64,000 nucleotides of DNA, from NCBI GenBank assembly GCA_963796155.1, contig CAWCKT010000048.1, positions 1 through 64,000 on the forward strand, given 5' to 3'. Position 1 is the first letter of the stretch; every line of letters starts with the position of its first letter. Below are positions 47,290-57,560 of the stretch, piece after piece. This DNA comes from AP-15 sp963796155 (GTDB lineage: Bacteria > Pseudomonadota > Alphaproteobacteria > ATCC43930 > CGMCC-115725). The position numbers and the translations under genes are program-made. A model generated the notes under the pieces. It had not been told where the DNA came from, ran no database searches, and saw only the letters and a program-made list of their open reading frames with translations.

Positions 47290-48723
47290 TCACCTCCGCT
47301 GGAATTCCGGGGCCATCAGCAACATCGTCAGCGCCTGTGGCCGACTCTCGGCGACGGCCACAGCGCGGCGCGTCTCTGGCGAAGCCAGCGGCCCCAGCGC
47401 CACCTCCAAAACCGCTTCCGGTTCGATGCCCAGGCCCTCGCGGTGCGCGAAGGCGTTGGCGAGATCGAGCCGTTGGCCCAACCCGTCGAGCCACGCCGCG
47501 TTGTCGTCAGAAAACCCCTTCGGGGCCGGTGGCCGCCACAAAGGCTCGCCGAGCGAGGCCTGCGCCTGGAGAATGCGAGCGATGTCGCCCGGCTCCCCGG
47601 TCGCACGTAGCGCTGCCACGATCCACTCGCCCGGCCGTTTGATCTTTGCCTGCTCCGGCTCCCAGGATTCGGACGCCGCGATAAGCGCGGTGACCACCTC
47701 TTTGAGGTCGCCGTCGGTGTCGAGGTAACGTTGCGTCAGCCGATCGACGAGCGGCGTCGGCGGGTCGTCGGCAATGAAATGGCGCGCCAGCTTGGTCGCC
47801 ACGTGCTTTGCTGTCGCGGGATGACGCGCGAGGTCGGCGAGCACCGCCCGCCCCTGATCGACGCCGTCGTCGCTATAAGCGTTGCCGATCACCGTCTGCG
47901 CGCCGGGCTCGTGGGCGCGCTGCAGAAAGACGAACTCGCCGCCATGGTTCGGATCCGACACTGTTTGCAGGATCGTCCAGCCGGTCAGGACCTTGGCGAA
48001 ATTGGTGACGTCGGCCTGGGTGTAGACGGTGCGCACGCCGAGGGTGTGCAGTTCGAGGATTTCGCGCGCGAGGTTCTCGTTGAGGCCTCGGTCGCGATTG
48101 ATGCCGGCGACCGAGTCGGGGCCGATCGACTGCGCACCGTTGAGATAGAGCAGCATCGCCGGATGGTTTTCGACCGCGAGCAGCATGTCTTTGAAACGGC
48201 CCAGCACGTGGGGACGGATCGCTTCGCGCTCGTAGCCGCCGGCCATGACCGTGGCGTCGGCGTTGACGCAGAAATGGTTCGACCAGAACCACACCAGACG
48301 CTCGACCAACCCGATGTCGGCGTTGATCGCGGCATCGAACCGCGCCTTGGCCTCTTTCCGAAACAGTTGCCGCGGCAGCGGCACCGCCTCGGGCTGAGCC
48401 GAGGCGGCAGGCGGCGCCTCGGGCTTCGCTTCCATTGCGGCTTCCCCGCCCGCGTTCTGCATCGCGACCTGGGCGGCGGCCTCGCGGCGCCGCCGCTCGA
48501 GCTTTTCGTGTGCGCCGCGCTCGGCGTTGTACTCGAATACCGCGCGATCGGCCGCACCGCTGCTCGGCAGCTCCGCGGCCGCGATCAGCCCGGCGTTCGG
48601 TCGCTCCAGTTCGGCGAGCAGCGCACCGCGCGGATCGGACGCGATCGTCTCGATCGAACCGGCACGCGGCCCGAAGCCGAACCGGTGCAATGCCAGTACC
48701 CCTCCCTTCGGGTCGAGGGCCAT
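47290..48723 (-). CDS. DUF1800 family protein
   Basis: The 477-residue product matches DUF1800: ALHRFGFGPRAG at the start, LVWFWSNHFCVN, LNENLAREILELHTLGV, and VLTGWTI. It contains a Lys/Ala-rich insertion near residues 80-120. GGGAGG precedes the ATG at 48723; the upstream in-frame start at 48771 lacks a site. It is paired with DUF1501 downstream. No signal peptide is evident, whereas its partner carries a Tat signal, so the pair may be co-exported. That is inference. Confidence 0.88.
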   Translation of the reverse strand: MALDPKGGVLALHRFGFGPRAGSIETIASDPRGALLAELERPNAGLIAAAELPSSGAADRAVFEYNAERGAHEKLERRRREAAAQVAMQNAGGEAAMEAKPEAPPAASAQPEAVPLPRQLFRKEAKARFDAAINADIGLVERLVWFWSNHFCVNADATVMAGGYEREAIRPHVLGRFKDMLLAVENHPAMLLYLNGAQSIGPDSVAGINRDRGLNENLAREILELHTLGVRTVYTQADVTNFAKVLTGWTILQTVSDPNHGGEFVFLQRAHEPGAQTVIGNAYSDDGVDQGRAVLADLARHPATAKHVATKLARHFIADDPPTPLVDRLTQRYLDTDGDLKEVVTALIAASESWEPEQAKIKRPGEWIVAALRATGEPGDIARILQAQASLGEPLWRPPAPKGFSDDNAAWLDGLGQRLDLANAFAHREGLGIEPEAVLEVALGPLASPETRRAVAVAESRPQALTMLLMAPEFQRR

Positions 48724-49115
48724 GCCGGTCGTCCTCCCAGAACCGACGAACAGCGGATTATACGCCACCAACCGGGTTTATATCACCGCTGTTTTCGGTC
48801 GCGACACCCGGCGCAAAAATGGATCGAGATCGGGTCAACGCGGCGGCCGTGGCGCCGGGCAACGGCCCGAGGAGATTGGTGCGGCAGACTTCCGCCGAAC
48901 CGGCGCTCCCGCTGTTTTTGCTGTTTTTACAGGAAATTATCAGCGAACGCGATCGCCTCCCCGCAGAAAACCTGGAGTGTCGAGGGTGCGGGGACGCAAA
49001 GAACAGCGGGCAGCGGATCTCCAAACGGCTGCGAAATGCACGTTGCGCGACCGATTAGCCACAATATTGCGTAAATAGCACACTCCGCCACAATTTGTCA
49101 AAGACTAAATGTGGC
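48724..49115. other. Intergenic region upstream of DUF1800
   Basis: This 392-base stretch separates the DUF1800 gene from the next minus-strand transporter. Only short open frames without protein-like composition are present. It must hold the promoter of the DUF1800/DUF1501 pair. I could not identify clear -35/-10 elements or an operator. The stretch near 49060-49110 is AT-richer than its surroundings. Confidence 0.4.
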
Positions 49116-50300
49116 TTAGCCCGTGGCGGGTTTACCCAAGCCATCGACCACGCTTGCGAGGCGGTTCGCGTAGTAGCGACGCAGCATAATCATGATTGCC
49201 GCCACGCCCGCCAGAGACTGCAGAACGCTGGCCCACAAACCGAGGCCGAGGCCGGTGGCGAGTGCGGCGGCAAGAAGGCCTGCTGTACCGCCGACATCCC
49301 AGCCTCCTTCGGTCGCGACATGGAAGCGAAGCGTGCAAGGAGAATGCTTCGCCATCGTGTACACCGCCGTCATTAAAGTCGGGATGTAAAGGCACGCGCC
49401 GAAGGCTCCCAAAGCGTTTGCCAGGATGGCAAGCGTGGCATCGCCGGTCGCGACGGCGCGCAGCGCGACGATCAGAGCGAACGTGCCGAATGCATACCAA
49501 ACAGCCTGCTTTCCGCGACCGGCGTCAATGTGCCGCCCGAGAGTGAGACCGCCGATCGCGCCGACCAGCGCGGCAAACGCAAGCGCCCCGCCATAGCCGA
49601 GAAGGCTCTGGTCGAGCGCGAGAAACAGCGCGATTTGCCACACGAACACGTAGCCCGCGGCGACCCACCCGTCCGCCGCGAACAGCAGGATGCCGGGTAC
49701 GGCAGCTCTGAACGCTCCCGACACTCGACGCCTTACCTTGACCTTCGGGGCCCAGAGGAGCGGCAAAGCCGCGAGCGCCACGATGCCGGATGTCGCCCCA
49801 AACGCCACGCGGGGCCCGAACGCCACGAGCATCCAACCGGTCAGCAGCGGGCTGGCGATGCCGACCAGAGCCGCGATGGCCTCACGCGCGCCGATCTGCT
49901 GGCCGCGAACGTCATCGTCACCGAGCGCCGCGAAATAGGCGTGATAGGTCGTCCAGTAGACCGTATCACCCAGGGCCGCGACGGCGATCAGCACCGCCAG
50001 AGCGATGCCGATGCCATGAACTTCGGCCAAAAAAGGATATTGGAGGGCGCTCAGCAGCGTTCCGGCGACGACCATCACCCGCAGACCCCATCGCACCGCC
50101 AAACCAATGACGATAGGGCGAATGACAAGACGTCCCAGCAGGATCAGTGCGAGCGAAACGAGTACGGCGGGCGTCGGTACGCCAGACTTCAACAGATAGA
50201 CAAGAAAGAACGCGGCCCCGCCGCTCAGCGCGATGCAATGAATTCCATAATGCAGATTGAGAAGGTTGATACTGCTGTTGCGAAAGAACGCCACCGGCAA
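49116..50300 (-). CDS. MFS transporter
   Basis: The 394-residue product has about 12 predicted helices and is a major facilitator superfamily member, with the inter-domain loop near residues 185-200 (WAPKVKVRRRVSG). I see no drug-efflux or sugar signature that would name a substrate. The GTG or ATG around 50300 lies directly before the first helix region. It is a single gene with gaps of several hundred bases on both sides. Confidence 0.78.
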   Translation of the reverse strand: MPVAFFRNSSINLLNLHYGIHCIALSGGAAFFLVYLLKSGVPTPAVLVSLALILLGRLVIRPIVIGLAVRWGLRVMVVAGTLLSALQYPFLAEVHGIGIALAVLIAVAALGDTVYWTTYHAYFAALGDDDVRGQQIGAREAIAALVGIASPLLTGWMLVAFGPRVAFGATSGIVALAALPLLWAPKVKVRRRVSGAFRAAVPGILLFAADGWVAAGYVFVWQIALFLALDQSLLGYGGALAFAALVGAIGGLTLGRHIDAGRGKQAVWYAFGTFALIVALRAVATGDATLAILANALGAFGACLYIPTLMTAVYTMAKHSPCTLRFHVATEGGWDVGGTAGLLAAALATGLGLGLWASVLQSLAGVAAIMIMLRRYYANRLASVVDGLGKPATG

Positions 50301-50727
50301 TGCCCCTACAGGGTCAATGGACAGAATCGACGTCAGCGCAATCCGACCAGACCGCCGGCGTTGCGCGGCCGGCGGTGTCGGAAAGCTACTCAGGTCAGTC
50401 GATCATCCGCACGGGCGGGACATCCCTTCGCGAGAGACCGCCTTATCTAGTGGCTGGCCCGGCGATATTCAATATCGGCAACAGCATCGGCGGTTCGACC
50501 ACTTTGCCCAGGATCGGCGCGAGTAGCATTGCTGCCTGAATGTCCGCTTCCGACGTTGAATTCCGCATTGGATGTGCAACGCGAACCAAGGGCGACTCTC
50601 CTGGATCGTCGGCCGCCGCCGAAAAACCGGCTCGGCCTTGCTGCCGCTCAGGCCGCGCATTTTGTCCTGGACCTAGTCGAGCCGGAAGCCTTGGAGTGGC
50701 GTACCGTCGAACCGCCGAATTGGCGCG
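50301..50727. other. Intergenic region without clear gene
   Basis: About 430 bases lie between the MFS gene and surE. Short overlapping frames on both strands have low-complexity Arg/Ser-rich translations typical of non-coding high-GC DNA. A possible small plus-strand frame ending at 50539 contains IFNIGNSIGGSTTLP, but it lacks a ribosome site and recognised relatives. Confidence 0.4.
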
Positions 50728-51495
50728 CTACCCCCGCGGCAGCGCCTTGGCCAGCATCTGATAGGCCTCCTCGTCCGTCCGATCGTAGCGCAGCGGCGTC
50801 ACGACGATGCGGCCGGCCTGCAGAGCGTCGATGTCGCTTTCCGGTCCTTGCTCGCGCGGCCCGCGGCGGAAGCCGATCCAGTGATAGGTCAGACCGCGAG
50901 GATCTGTCCGGGTCTCCACATGCATGCCCTGGAGCAGCCCGACACCCTGTCGCGCCAAGGTGAGCGGCCCCGTGTCGGCCGCCGGAAGGTCCGGGAAGTT
51001 GACGTTGAGGCAAGTCGCCTCCCCCCAGCCGATCGCCAGCAATTGCCGCACGACGGCCGGGCCAAGCGCCTCTGCCGTCTGCCAGCGGATTTGCCGCCGA
51101 TCGGTCCATGCCTGGCTCAGCGCGATCGACGGAATGCCCAGCATCATCCCGGTCATCGCCCCGCCCACAGTCCCGGAAAACACGGTTTCCATGCCGAGGT
51201 TGGCGCCGCGATTGACCCCGCAGAGGAGCAGGTCGGGCAGCACCCCGGCCATCAGGTGACACACACCCATCACCGCGCAGTCTCCGGGGGTTCCGGTAAT
51301 GCCGTAGCGGCGCGGACCGCGCTCGGTCACGCGGATCGGATCGTGCAGGCTGACGGCATGCGAAACGCCGCTTTGATCGTGCTCGGGGGCGACGACCCAG
51401 ACCTCTCGGGCAAGCTCGCGCGCGATCCGCTCGAGCACTCCGAGGCCCGGCGCCGCGATGCCGTCGTCATTGGTCAGCAGGACGCGATCCAGCAC
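50728..51495 (-). CDS. surE: 5'/3'-nucleotidase SurE
   Basis: The 255-residue product is the metal-dependent survival protein SurE, a phosphatase of nucleoside monophosphates. It begins RVLLTNDDGIAAPGL, with the metal-binding Asp pair, and contains APEHDQSGVSHAVS, TPGDCAVMG and LLCGVNRGANLG. GTG at 51495 is chosen; the frame upstream to 51630 overlaps the VOC gene. The usual partner pcm (isoaspartyl methyltransferase) is not adjacent. Confidence 0.92.
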   Translation of the reverse strand: MLDRVLLTNDDGIAAPGLGVLERIARELAREVWVVAPEHDQSGVSHAVSLHDPIRVTERGPRRYGITGTPGDCAVMGVCHLMAGVLPDLLLCGVNRGANLGMETVFSGTVGGAMTGMMLGIPSIALSQAWTDRRQIRWQTAEALGPAVVRQLLAIGWGEATCLNVNFPDLPAADTGPLTLARQGVGLLQGMHVETRTDPRGLTYHWIGFRRGPREQGPESDIDALQAGRIVVTPLRYDRTDEEAYQMLAKALPRG

Positions 51496-51538
51496 GCTAC
51501 CGCTGCCTCGGCGGCGACCGGGTCGCGGGGTACCGCCG

Positions 51539-51988
51539 TTATTCGGCTTTTTCAGGCGGGCCCTTGAGCTCGACGACGTTGCCGTCGGGGTCGGTAATGT
51601 AGAGTGAGGAGCCGTAGCCCTCGGCACCATAGCGCCGCCTGACCTCGCCTGCGGCGATGCCGTGCCGGCCCAAATGCGCCGCCAGCGCCTGGAAATCGAA
51701 GGTGCTGATGCGCACCGCGAAGTGGTCGAGGTTGCGCGCCGCCGCCGCTTCCGCCGATTGCGATGCGGGGCCGGCCGGAACCAGATCGATCATCGACGAG
51801 CCGGCGCGCAGCTGCACGAGCTTGGGCTCGTCGAGACGACGCTCGACATGGCAGCCCAACACTTCCCCGTAGAATTTGATCGCGCGATCGAGATCGGCGA
51901 CCCGCAACACGAGATGGTCGAGGCCGGCGACCTGAATCGCCCCGGTCTGCGACGCTTCTCTTCTCTCCAGATTCCCTACGTCCGGCAT
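51539..51988 (-). CDS. VOC family (glyoxalase-like) protein
   Basis: The 149-residue product has the paired βαβββ modules of the vicinal-oxygen-chelate superfamily: LDHLVLRVADLDRAIKFYGE near the N-terminus, LDHFAVRIS in the middle and YITDPDGNVVELKG at the end, giving likely His/Glu metal ligands. It could be a glyoxalase, dioxygenase or resistance protein; none is specified. AAGGAG precedes the ATG at 51988 by six bases. It is 43 bases upstream of surE in one transcript direction. Confidence 0.85.
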   Translation of the reverse strand: MPDVGNLERREASQTGAIQVAGLDHLVLRVADLDRAIKFYGEVLGCHVERRLDEPKLVQLRAGSSMIDLVPAGPASQSAEAAAARNLDHFAVRISTFDFQALAAHLGRHGIAAGEVRRRYGAEGYGSSLYITDPDGNVVELKGPPEKAE

Positions 51989-52051
51989 TGTTCGCTCCTT
52001 TCTTTCGCGGCCGATCATATTACCGCGATTTGAGCGGGGCCGGCAGGCAGA

Positions 52052-52366
52052 TTATTGCCGTGGAGACTGGTCCGATCGCGATCCGCCGCCGCGCGGATGC
52101 TCGCTCCGCCACGCCTGCATCTCGGCCGGTTCGAGGACACCGTCATGGTCCGTGTCCATCCGGTCGAATTGCGCAGCCGCCCGGCGCGCCGCGCGCTGCT
52201 CGGCACGTTGGATGAATTGTTCCCGGGTGAAGCCGCTGGAGGGCGACGGCGCCGGGCTCGCCGAAGTCGAGCTCGGTTGAGCCGCGGCTTGCTGAGGCGC
52301 CTGGGCGAGGGCGGTTGCCGGCAGCAGGGACAACGCAAAAAAAGCAAAGACGGCTGTCGAACGCAT
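52052..52366 (-). CDS. Exported EF-hand protein
   Basis: The 104-residue product has a signal peptide (about 22 residues ending ALAQA), a Ser/Pro/Ala-rich linker, and one canonical EF-hand loop DTDHDGVLEPAE, suggesting periplasmic calcium binding. ATG 52366 fits the signal peptide and has AAGG upstream; the longer start at 52408 would misplace the signal. A single EF-hand is common in such small alphaproteobacterial proteins, which may dimerise. It is 63 bases upstream of the VOC gene. Confidence 0.78.
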   Translation of the reverse strand: MRSTAVFAFFALSLLPATALAQAPQQAAAQPSSTSASPAPSPSSGFTREQFIQRAEQRAARRAAAQFDRMDTDHDGVLEPAEMQAWRSEHPRGGGSRSDQSPRQ

Positions 52367-52573
52367 ATTGTGCGACCTTTGGTTGATGCTATCACTCCTA
52401 TACCGCATTTCGCGTGTGAGCGCAAGCTCGGGTCGGGCAGCAGCAGGGATGCGTCCGTTTCATGTCGCATCGGCAAAAAAGCTGGGCATGCAAGGCTCGC
52501 ACGCTAGGAGATCCTTCTGTCGAGGGAGTACAGTCAATTCGATATCGATTGTTCGTGGAGCGGGGAACACCTC

Positions 52574-53710
52574 ATGCAATACCGCAGGATCTCGGCCGAT
52601 TGCCATCTCGACATGCCCTGGATGCCGCCCGACCTGTTCGTGTCCGAGGCGCCGCGGGAATTGAAGGACCGCATGCCCTACGTCGAGGATGGGCCCCAGG
52701 GACCGCAATGGGTCGCGAAGAACGGCGCCAATTTCGGCCTCCTCTACGGCGTCGGCCCGGGGGGTGCCAAGCACGTGCCGGGGCAGAACGTCCGCGTCGA
52801 CATCATGGCGGAGCGCGGCCTCTACGAGGATGCCAAGAAAGGCAAGATCCGCTGCAGCGACCCGCATCTGCGCCTGAAGGACATGGAGGCTGACGGGGTC
52901 GATGCCGAGGTCATCTACGGCGTGCTCGGCACCGCGTCGAAGCTCAACGACGGCGAGGCCTCCAACGAGGTTCTGCGCATCTACAACGATTGGCTGAGGG
53001 ATTTCTGCAGCCACTACCCCGACCGCCAGATCGGCCTTGCCTGCCTGCCGTACGGCAGCGTCGAACTGGCGGTGAAGGAGGTCCATCGCGTCGCCAAGAT
53101 GGGCCTCAAGGGCCTCGAACTGTCGTGCTCGTGGGACATGGAGCCGATGTGGCACCCGAGCTGGGAGCCGTTCTGGCAGGCGGTCGACGAGGTGCAATTG
53201 CCATTGCATTTCCACACCTTCCCGACGACCCCGCCGCGCGCCCGCCAGGAGGCGCCGCAGGTCCGCCGCGCGGCGATGTTCACCGGGGTCTCGGCGTTCC
53301 AGATGGGGCTCATCCACATCATCGCCGGGATGATGGGGGCGGGCGTGTTCGAGCGCTATCCGCGTCTGCGCGTATCGTTCGGCGAGAGCGGTGCGGGTTG
53401 GCTCGGCTATGCGCTGCACCGCATGGATTTCGAGTTCGAGGACCGCTTCCGCGACCTGATGAAGCTCAAGCCCAGCGAATACTGGCGCCGCCAGTGCAAG
53501 GCGACCTTCCAGTTCGACCCGATCAGCGCCAAGCTGATCGACGAGATCGGGGTCGAGACCATGATGTGGGGCTCGGACTACCCGCACACCGACGGCATCT
53601 GGCCGGAATCCTCGAAATACATCGAGGAGCAATTCGCCGGCCTGTCGCCCGAAATCGTGCACAAGATCACCTGCGAGAACGCCGCCAAATTCTACGGCCT
53701 GATCAATTAG
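52574..53710 (+). CDS. Amidohydrolase-family metal-dependent hydrolase
   Basis: The 378-residue product is a TIM-barrel amidohydrolase of the amidohydrolase_2/ACMSD-like group. It starts RRISADCHLD, has HFHTF in the barrel centre, FGESGAGWLGYALHRMDFE, and the terminal metal aspartate in MWGSDYPHTDG. The group includes decarboxylases and hydrolases of aromatic or lactone substrates; the precise reaction is unknown. GGGGAA lies before the ATG at 52574. It is a single gene. Confidence 0.82.
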   Translation: MQYRRISADCHLDMPWMPPDLFVSEAPRELKDRMPYVEDGPQGPQWVAKNGANFGLLYGVGPGGAKHVPGQNVRVDIMAERGLYEDAKKGKIRCSDPHLRLKDMEADGVDAEVIYGVLGTASKLNDGEASNEVLRIYNDWLRDFCSHYPDRQIGLACLPYGSVELAVKEVHRVAKMGLKGLELSCSWDMEPMWHPSWEPFWQAVDEVQLPLHFHTFPTTPPRARQEAPQVRRAAMFTGVSAFQMGLIHIIAGMMGAGVFERYPRLRVSFGESGAGWLGYALHRMDFEFEDRFRDLMKLKPSEYWRRQCKATFQFDPISAKLIDEIGVETMMWGSDYPHTDGIWPESSKYIEEQFAGLSPEIVHKITCENAAKFYGLIN

Positions 53711-53872
53711 CATCGAGGGCTACGAGCGGCGGCGCACCCAGGCGCCGTCGCTGCCTTGCACGACGCCCGGTGGAGGCTGCGCGACGACATCCGGCCTGAG
53801 AATCAGGAAGGCCTAAACGGCAAGAACACGCCGTAAAAAACCGAAGCAATAATCAATAATGCAGCGAAAGCC

Positions 53873-55384
53873 TCACCGGGGTGTCGCGGTGGCGAAATCC
53901 TCGCTCGACGTCAGCTCACCGGTCGCAAAGGCGAGCGCCGCTGCGTTGATGAGCGACTGGGTGTGTGCCCGGGCCACTGCGGCGCGCGCCGTGGCGAGCC
54001 CCGTCTGCGCAGAGGTCGCGTCGGTCAACGTACCCACACCGTGCTCATAGGAATCACTGGCGCTGTGGAAGGCGGCCTCGGATGCGGTCTGCAGGGCGAT
54101 GGCAGCATCGTATTGTTGCAGCCCGGTATCGACCTGGTCGTATGCGAGCGCCACCTCGCGCAAAGCCTGGTCGGTGCGCTCCTTCAGCGCCGCCGCCGCC
54201 TCTTCACGCTTCGACTGGGCGAGGCTCAACTTGTTCTGCAGCAATCCGCCTTCGTAGAGCGGCCATTCGAAGTTCAGCAACGCCGCGCCCTGCGGCTTGG
54301 TGACCGGGAAATAGGGTGAACCATTCACGCTGAGCTGACCGATATTCCCCTGCACGTTCGCGCTCAGCGAAACTTTCGGGAACAGAGCAGAGCGTGCGGC
54401 CGCGATTTCGGCATCCGACGCGCGCAGCTTCGCCACGTTGGCGAGGAGGTCGGGCCGCTGACGCAGCGCGTCGCTGAGCACGTCGTCGACCGCGCGTGCG
54501 GTGCGCGGCGGCAGCGGACGCGAGGACGCGTCCGCCACGCGCAGCTTGGTGGTCGGCGGCAGGTCCATCGCCGCAAGCAAGGTGTACATCGCGTCGTGCT
54601 GTGCAGTGTTGGCTTGCGCGAGATCGTACTGCGCCTGCGCCGTCGCACGCCGGGCGAGCTGCACATCGACGATGGTGTCGAGACCGCGGCCGAACAGCGC
54701 CTCGGCGGATTGCTGCACGACCTGTGCATCGGCCAAGCCTTGCCGCGCTGCGCGCACCGCGGCATCGGCGCCGTCCAATGTGAAGTACGCGCGGGCCACG
54801 TTGAAGATCAGTTGCTGATGCGCCGCCGTGAACGCCACGTTCCCGGCAATCGAAAGCTGCCCCGCCGCTTCGACCGCGGCTGCGCGGCTGCCGAAATCGA
54901 GCAGCAGATAGTTTACGGCGAGCTGCGGGATGAATTCCTGGGCGTTGTAGATGATGAAGCCTTGCGGGACGAAGTTGCTGGGGAACGGCGTCACGAAGTG
55001 CTCCACGCCGGCGATGGCGCTCGCCGTCAGCGCCGGAAGATAGGTGGCGCGCGCGATGCCGACATTGATCGCCGCCTGCCGCGCCTGTTCCCAGGCGACG
55101 CGCGTCGAAGGGTTGCGACGCTGGGCGATATCGATCAGCTCGACGAGCGAATAGACATGGTTGGGATCGATGTCGGCGGGCGACGGCAACTGGACTGCCG
55201 TGTTCTCCGGTACTGTGAACCGCTTGGCTCCGGCGGCGGGCGCAGGGGTTGCCGGCGCTTCTTTGGACGGCTCGAATTGCCAGGGGGTGTCGGGCGATGC
55301 CGGTGCCAAGTCGCTCGTGTCGTTGCAGGCGCTAAGCAACATGCATCCGGCCAGGGCGATGCCTCGAAACCTAGCCGGTCGCAT
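53873..55384 (-). CDS. TolC-family outer-membrane efflux lipoprotein
   Basis: The 503-residue product has a lipobox (MLLSAC) and the two duplicated coiled-coil/beta modules of outer-membrane efflux proteins (for example YSLVELIDIAQRRNPSTRVAWEQ and NFEWPLYEGGLLQNKLSLAQ). It forms the trimeric exit duct for the pump encoded upstream. It overlaps the FUSC gene by 14 bases, so translation is coupled. It is the last gene of a four-gene efflux operon. Confidence 0.9.
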   Translation of the reverse strand: MRPARFRGIALAGCMLLSACNDTSDLAPASPDTPWQFEPSKEAPATPAPAAGAKRFTVPENTAVQLPSPADIDPNHVYSLVELIDIAQRRNPSTRVAWEQARQAAINVGIARATYLPALTASAIAGVEHFVTPFPSNFVPQGFIIYNAQEFIPQLAVNYLLLDFGSRAAAVEAAGQLSIAGNVAFTAAHQQLIFNVARAYFTLDGADAAVRAARQGLADAQVVQQSAEALFGRGLDTIVDVQLARRATAQAQYDLAQANTAQHDAMYTLLAAMDLPPTTKLRVADASSRPLPPRTARAVDDVLSDALRQRPDLLANVAKLRASDAEIAAARSALFPKVSLSANVQGNIGQLSVNGSPYFPVTKPQGAALLNFEWPLYEGGLLQNKLSLAQSKREEAAAALKERTDQALREVALAYDQVDTGLQQYDAAIALQTASEAAFHSASDSYEHGVGTLTDATSAQTGLATARAAVARAHTQSLINAAALAFATGELTSSEDFATATPR

Positions 55385-57560
55385 GCAATGCGTCCCGGCC
55401 CGACGGCGCGGTCCCCCGCTGCGGTTGCGGACCAACCTCATCAAGAATTTTGCGGATGTCCTGGTGCAGCAGGCGGCACCACGTCCCGAGCGCCGTGTAA
55501 TCATCACCGGGCCCGGATAAGGCCGGCGGTCGCGGTAGACCCTCTGACACCGCGCCTGCTCCCTCGCCGCTGCGCACCCACGACGCCGCTTGCCGGAACC
55601 ACGCTGCCTGCGCCTGGTAATACGCGCGAAGCGCGTCGTCCATCGGCTGGGGAAGGTCGTGCCCGGCCGGGTCCGTGCGCAGATCGAGGATCGCCGAGAC
55701 CGGGATGAACAGCCGACCGACCTCCTCCACGACAGCCAAGTCGATGGGCCGCCTCCCGACCGCGCGCTGCACCTCCCTCGTTTCGAACGGATCGTTGACC
55801 AGGACCGCGCGTGCCTGCGCGATCGCCTGCCCGAACGCCGTTTCGGCCGCGGACGGAGCGGATTGCGAAATCTCGACATCGGCTCGGGCGCCTAAACCCA
55901 CCAGCACCGCCAGCTGCTCCAAGGCTCTGGCGAGGTTCGTGCGCACGACGTTGGCCACACTCACCGGCCAGATCGTCGTGAAGATCACGAAAATCACGGC
56001 ATTGCCGAAGAGGATGCCGATCGTGCGGTCCCTGGCGGTATACATGTCGATCGTCGGGCCATATCCCTGCAGCACGACCAGGTAGAAGGCGAGCCCGATC
56101 TGCCAGCCGGCATAGGAGATCCGCTCACTGCCGTAGCCGACCCAGGCGGCGAGCAGGGTCACTGGTGCCAGCAGCAAGAACAGGTCGCCGAGATCGGTCA
56201 TGTCAGGCATCAGCAGCAGGATCGCACCCAGGCCGAGCCCCGCGCCGATCAGGCAACCGACGAAGCGGAGCGTCGCTTTGTGCAGCGTCTCGCCGACAGT
56301 GCCGAGGGCGACGAAGAAACAGGTGATCACGCAGGTATGAATGCCCGGCCAGTCGGTCATGCTCATGACGAAGTAGCATGTCATCACCGCCAGCGTGACC
56401 TTGAGGGCGAAGCGAACATGCTCCGGGTTGCTGAACGCATCAGCCGCCAGCAGCCGTCGCGGCGCCTCCGCCGCCTCATTCGCTCCGCGCTCTGCGGCCG
56501 TTCCAGCCAATGTCTCCCGGATCGCTCGCAGTGTGCGCGAGATCGCGGCGGCCAGTGGTCGGGCGGCGCCCGTCGCGGTAATCGTGACCGGTTCGGCGCT
56601 TGGGGCTTCGCTGTCTTGGAGCGCGCGTTCTGCTTCACAACAGGCGCTCGCCGCCGCGAGAAGCGCTTTACGAGCGTCGCCCTCGATGCGCAGCCAAGAG
56701 AGCAGCAGGAGGCCGAGCCGGGCGATGTCGTCGATCAGCGAGGCGCCCCAGCCCGGGCGGGGATTGCCGCCGCGGAGCAGGCCGGCGAGATCCTGCAACT
56801 TGTGCAGCTCCGCGGTGCCTTCGAAGGCCTGGGCTTCGAGCCGGCGTTCCGCTCCCTTCTCGCCCGCGCAAAAGAGCGCTGCCGTCGCCAACCGCTCAGC
56901 CAGCGCATGGCGGAGAAGGCGTGCCGGGTCTCGCCCCGTCAGCAGGTTGGCGACAATCAGTAGTGCGATGGGCAGCGCAACAGCCAAGCTCAGCCAGAGG
57001 AGGAACCGCACCAGCGCTTCTTCCGGCGGGACGAAGAAGATCTCCGGCAACTCGAACTGCGGCGCGTTACCCGAGGTCGCAGGCTGCAGCGCAAGCCCGA
57101 ACACCTGATCGCCCAAGGTCAGCCCGTCGGCGATGATGAAGCCGGCAACGAAGAACACCGGCCCCAACGGCGAGGCGCGCGAGAGCAACATCGCGCCAAA
57201 GGTCGTTATCGCTATCAGCGGAATACGGAGCGCCGGCTCCGACAGGCTGAGCACGAAGACCGCGATCGTCGTGAAAATCGCCAGCACAACGGCGATGCCT
57301 GCGGCCAGCGCCGTCCGCACGGTGGAGGCCGCCTCGCGACCCGACAGGAACAGAACAATATAGGCCGAGACGGCGATCTCCGGGATGCGGAACGTCTCCG
57401 AGATGGCCACCGCCGCCAGCACGACAACGACGATGCGCACCGAGTTCCCGAGACGGCCGGGGGCTGGACGCAGCTCGCGGCGCAGCAGTGCAACCAGGTT
57501 GCCGGCGTCGCCTTCGTCCACATCCGGCGGCGGGCCGCGATGCGCGGCGTGCGCCTTCAT
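55371..57560 (-). CDS. FUSC/AaeB-like efflux transporter
   Basis: The 729-residue product has two blocks of about six helices separated by a cytoplasmic region, the layout of FUSC/AaeB aromatic-acid exporters. The motif SMTDWPGIHTCVITCFFVALGT in the second block is typical of the family (helix start quoted only). It starts four bases inside the preceding membrane-fusion gene (ATGA). The substrate is probably a hydroxylated aromatic acid by analogy to AaeB, which is inference. Confidence 0.88.
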   Translation of the reverse strand: MKAHAAHRGPPPDVDEGDAGNLVALLRRELRPAPGRLGNSVRIVVVVLAAVAISETFRIPEIAVSAYIVLFLSGREAASTVRTALAAGIAVVLAIFTTIAVFVLSLSEPALRIPLIAITTFGAMLLSRASPLGPVFFVAGFIIADGLTLGDQVFGLALQPATSGNAPQFELPEIFFVPPEEALVRFLLWLSLAVALPIALLIVANLLTGRDPARLLRHALAERLATAALFCAGEKGAERRLEAQAFEGTAELHKLQDLAGLLRGGNPRPGWGASLIDDIARLGLLLLSWLRIEGDARKALLAAASACCEAERALQDSEAPSAEPVTITATGAARPLAAAISRTLRAIRETLAGTAAERGANEAAEAPRRLLAADAFSNPEHVRFALKVTLAVMTCYFVMSMTDWPGIHTCVITCFFVALGTVGETLHKATLRFVGCLIGAGLGLGAILLLMPDMTDLGDLFLLLAPVTLLAAWVGYGSERISYAGWQIGLAFYLVVLQGYGPTIDMYTARDRTIGILFGNAVIFVIFTTIWPVSVANVVRTNLARALEQLAVLVGLGARADVEISQSAPSAAETAFGQAIAQARAVLVNDPFETREVQRAVGRRPIDLAVVEEVGRLFIPVSAILDLRTDPAGHDLPQPMDDALRAYYQAQAAWFRQAASWVRSGEGAGAVSEGLPRPPALSGPGDDYTALGTWCRLLHQDIRKILDEVGPQPQRGTAPSGRDALHATG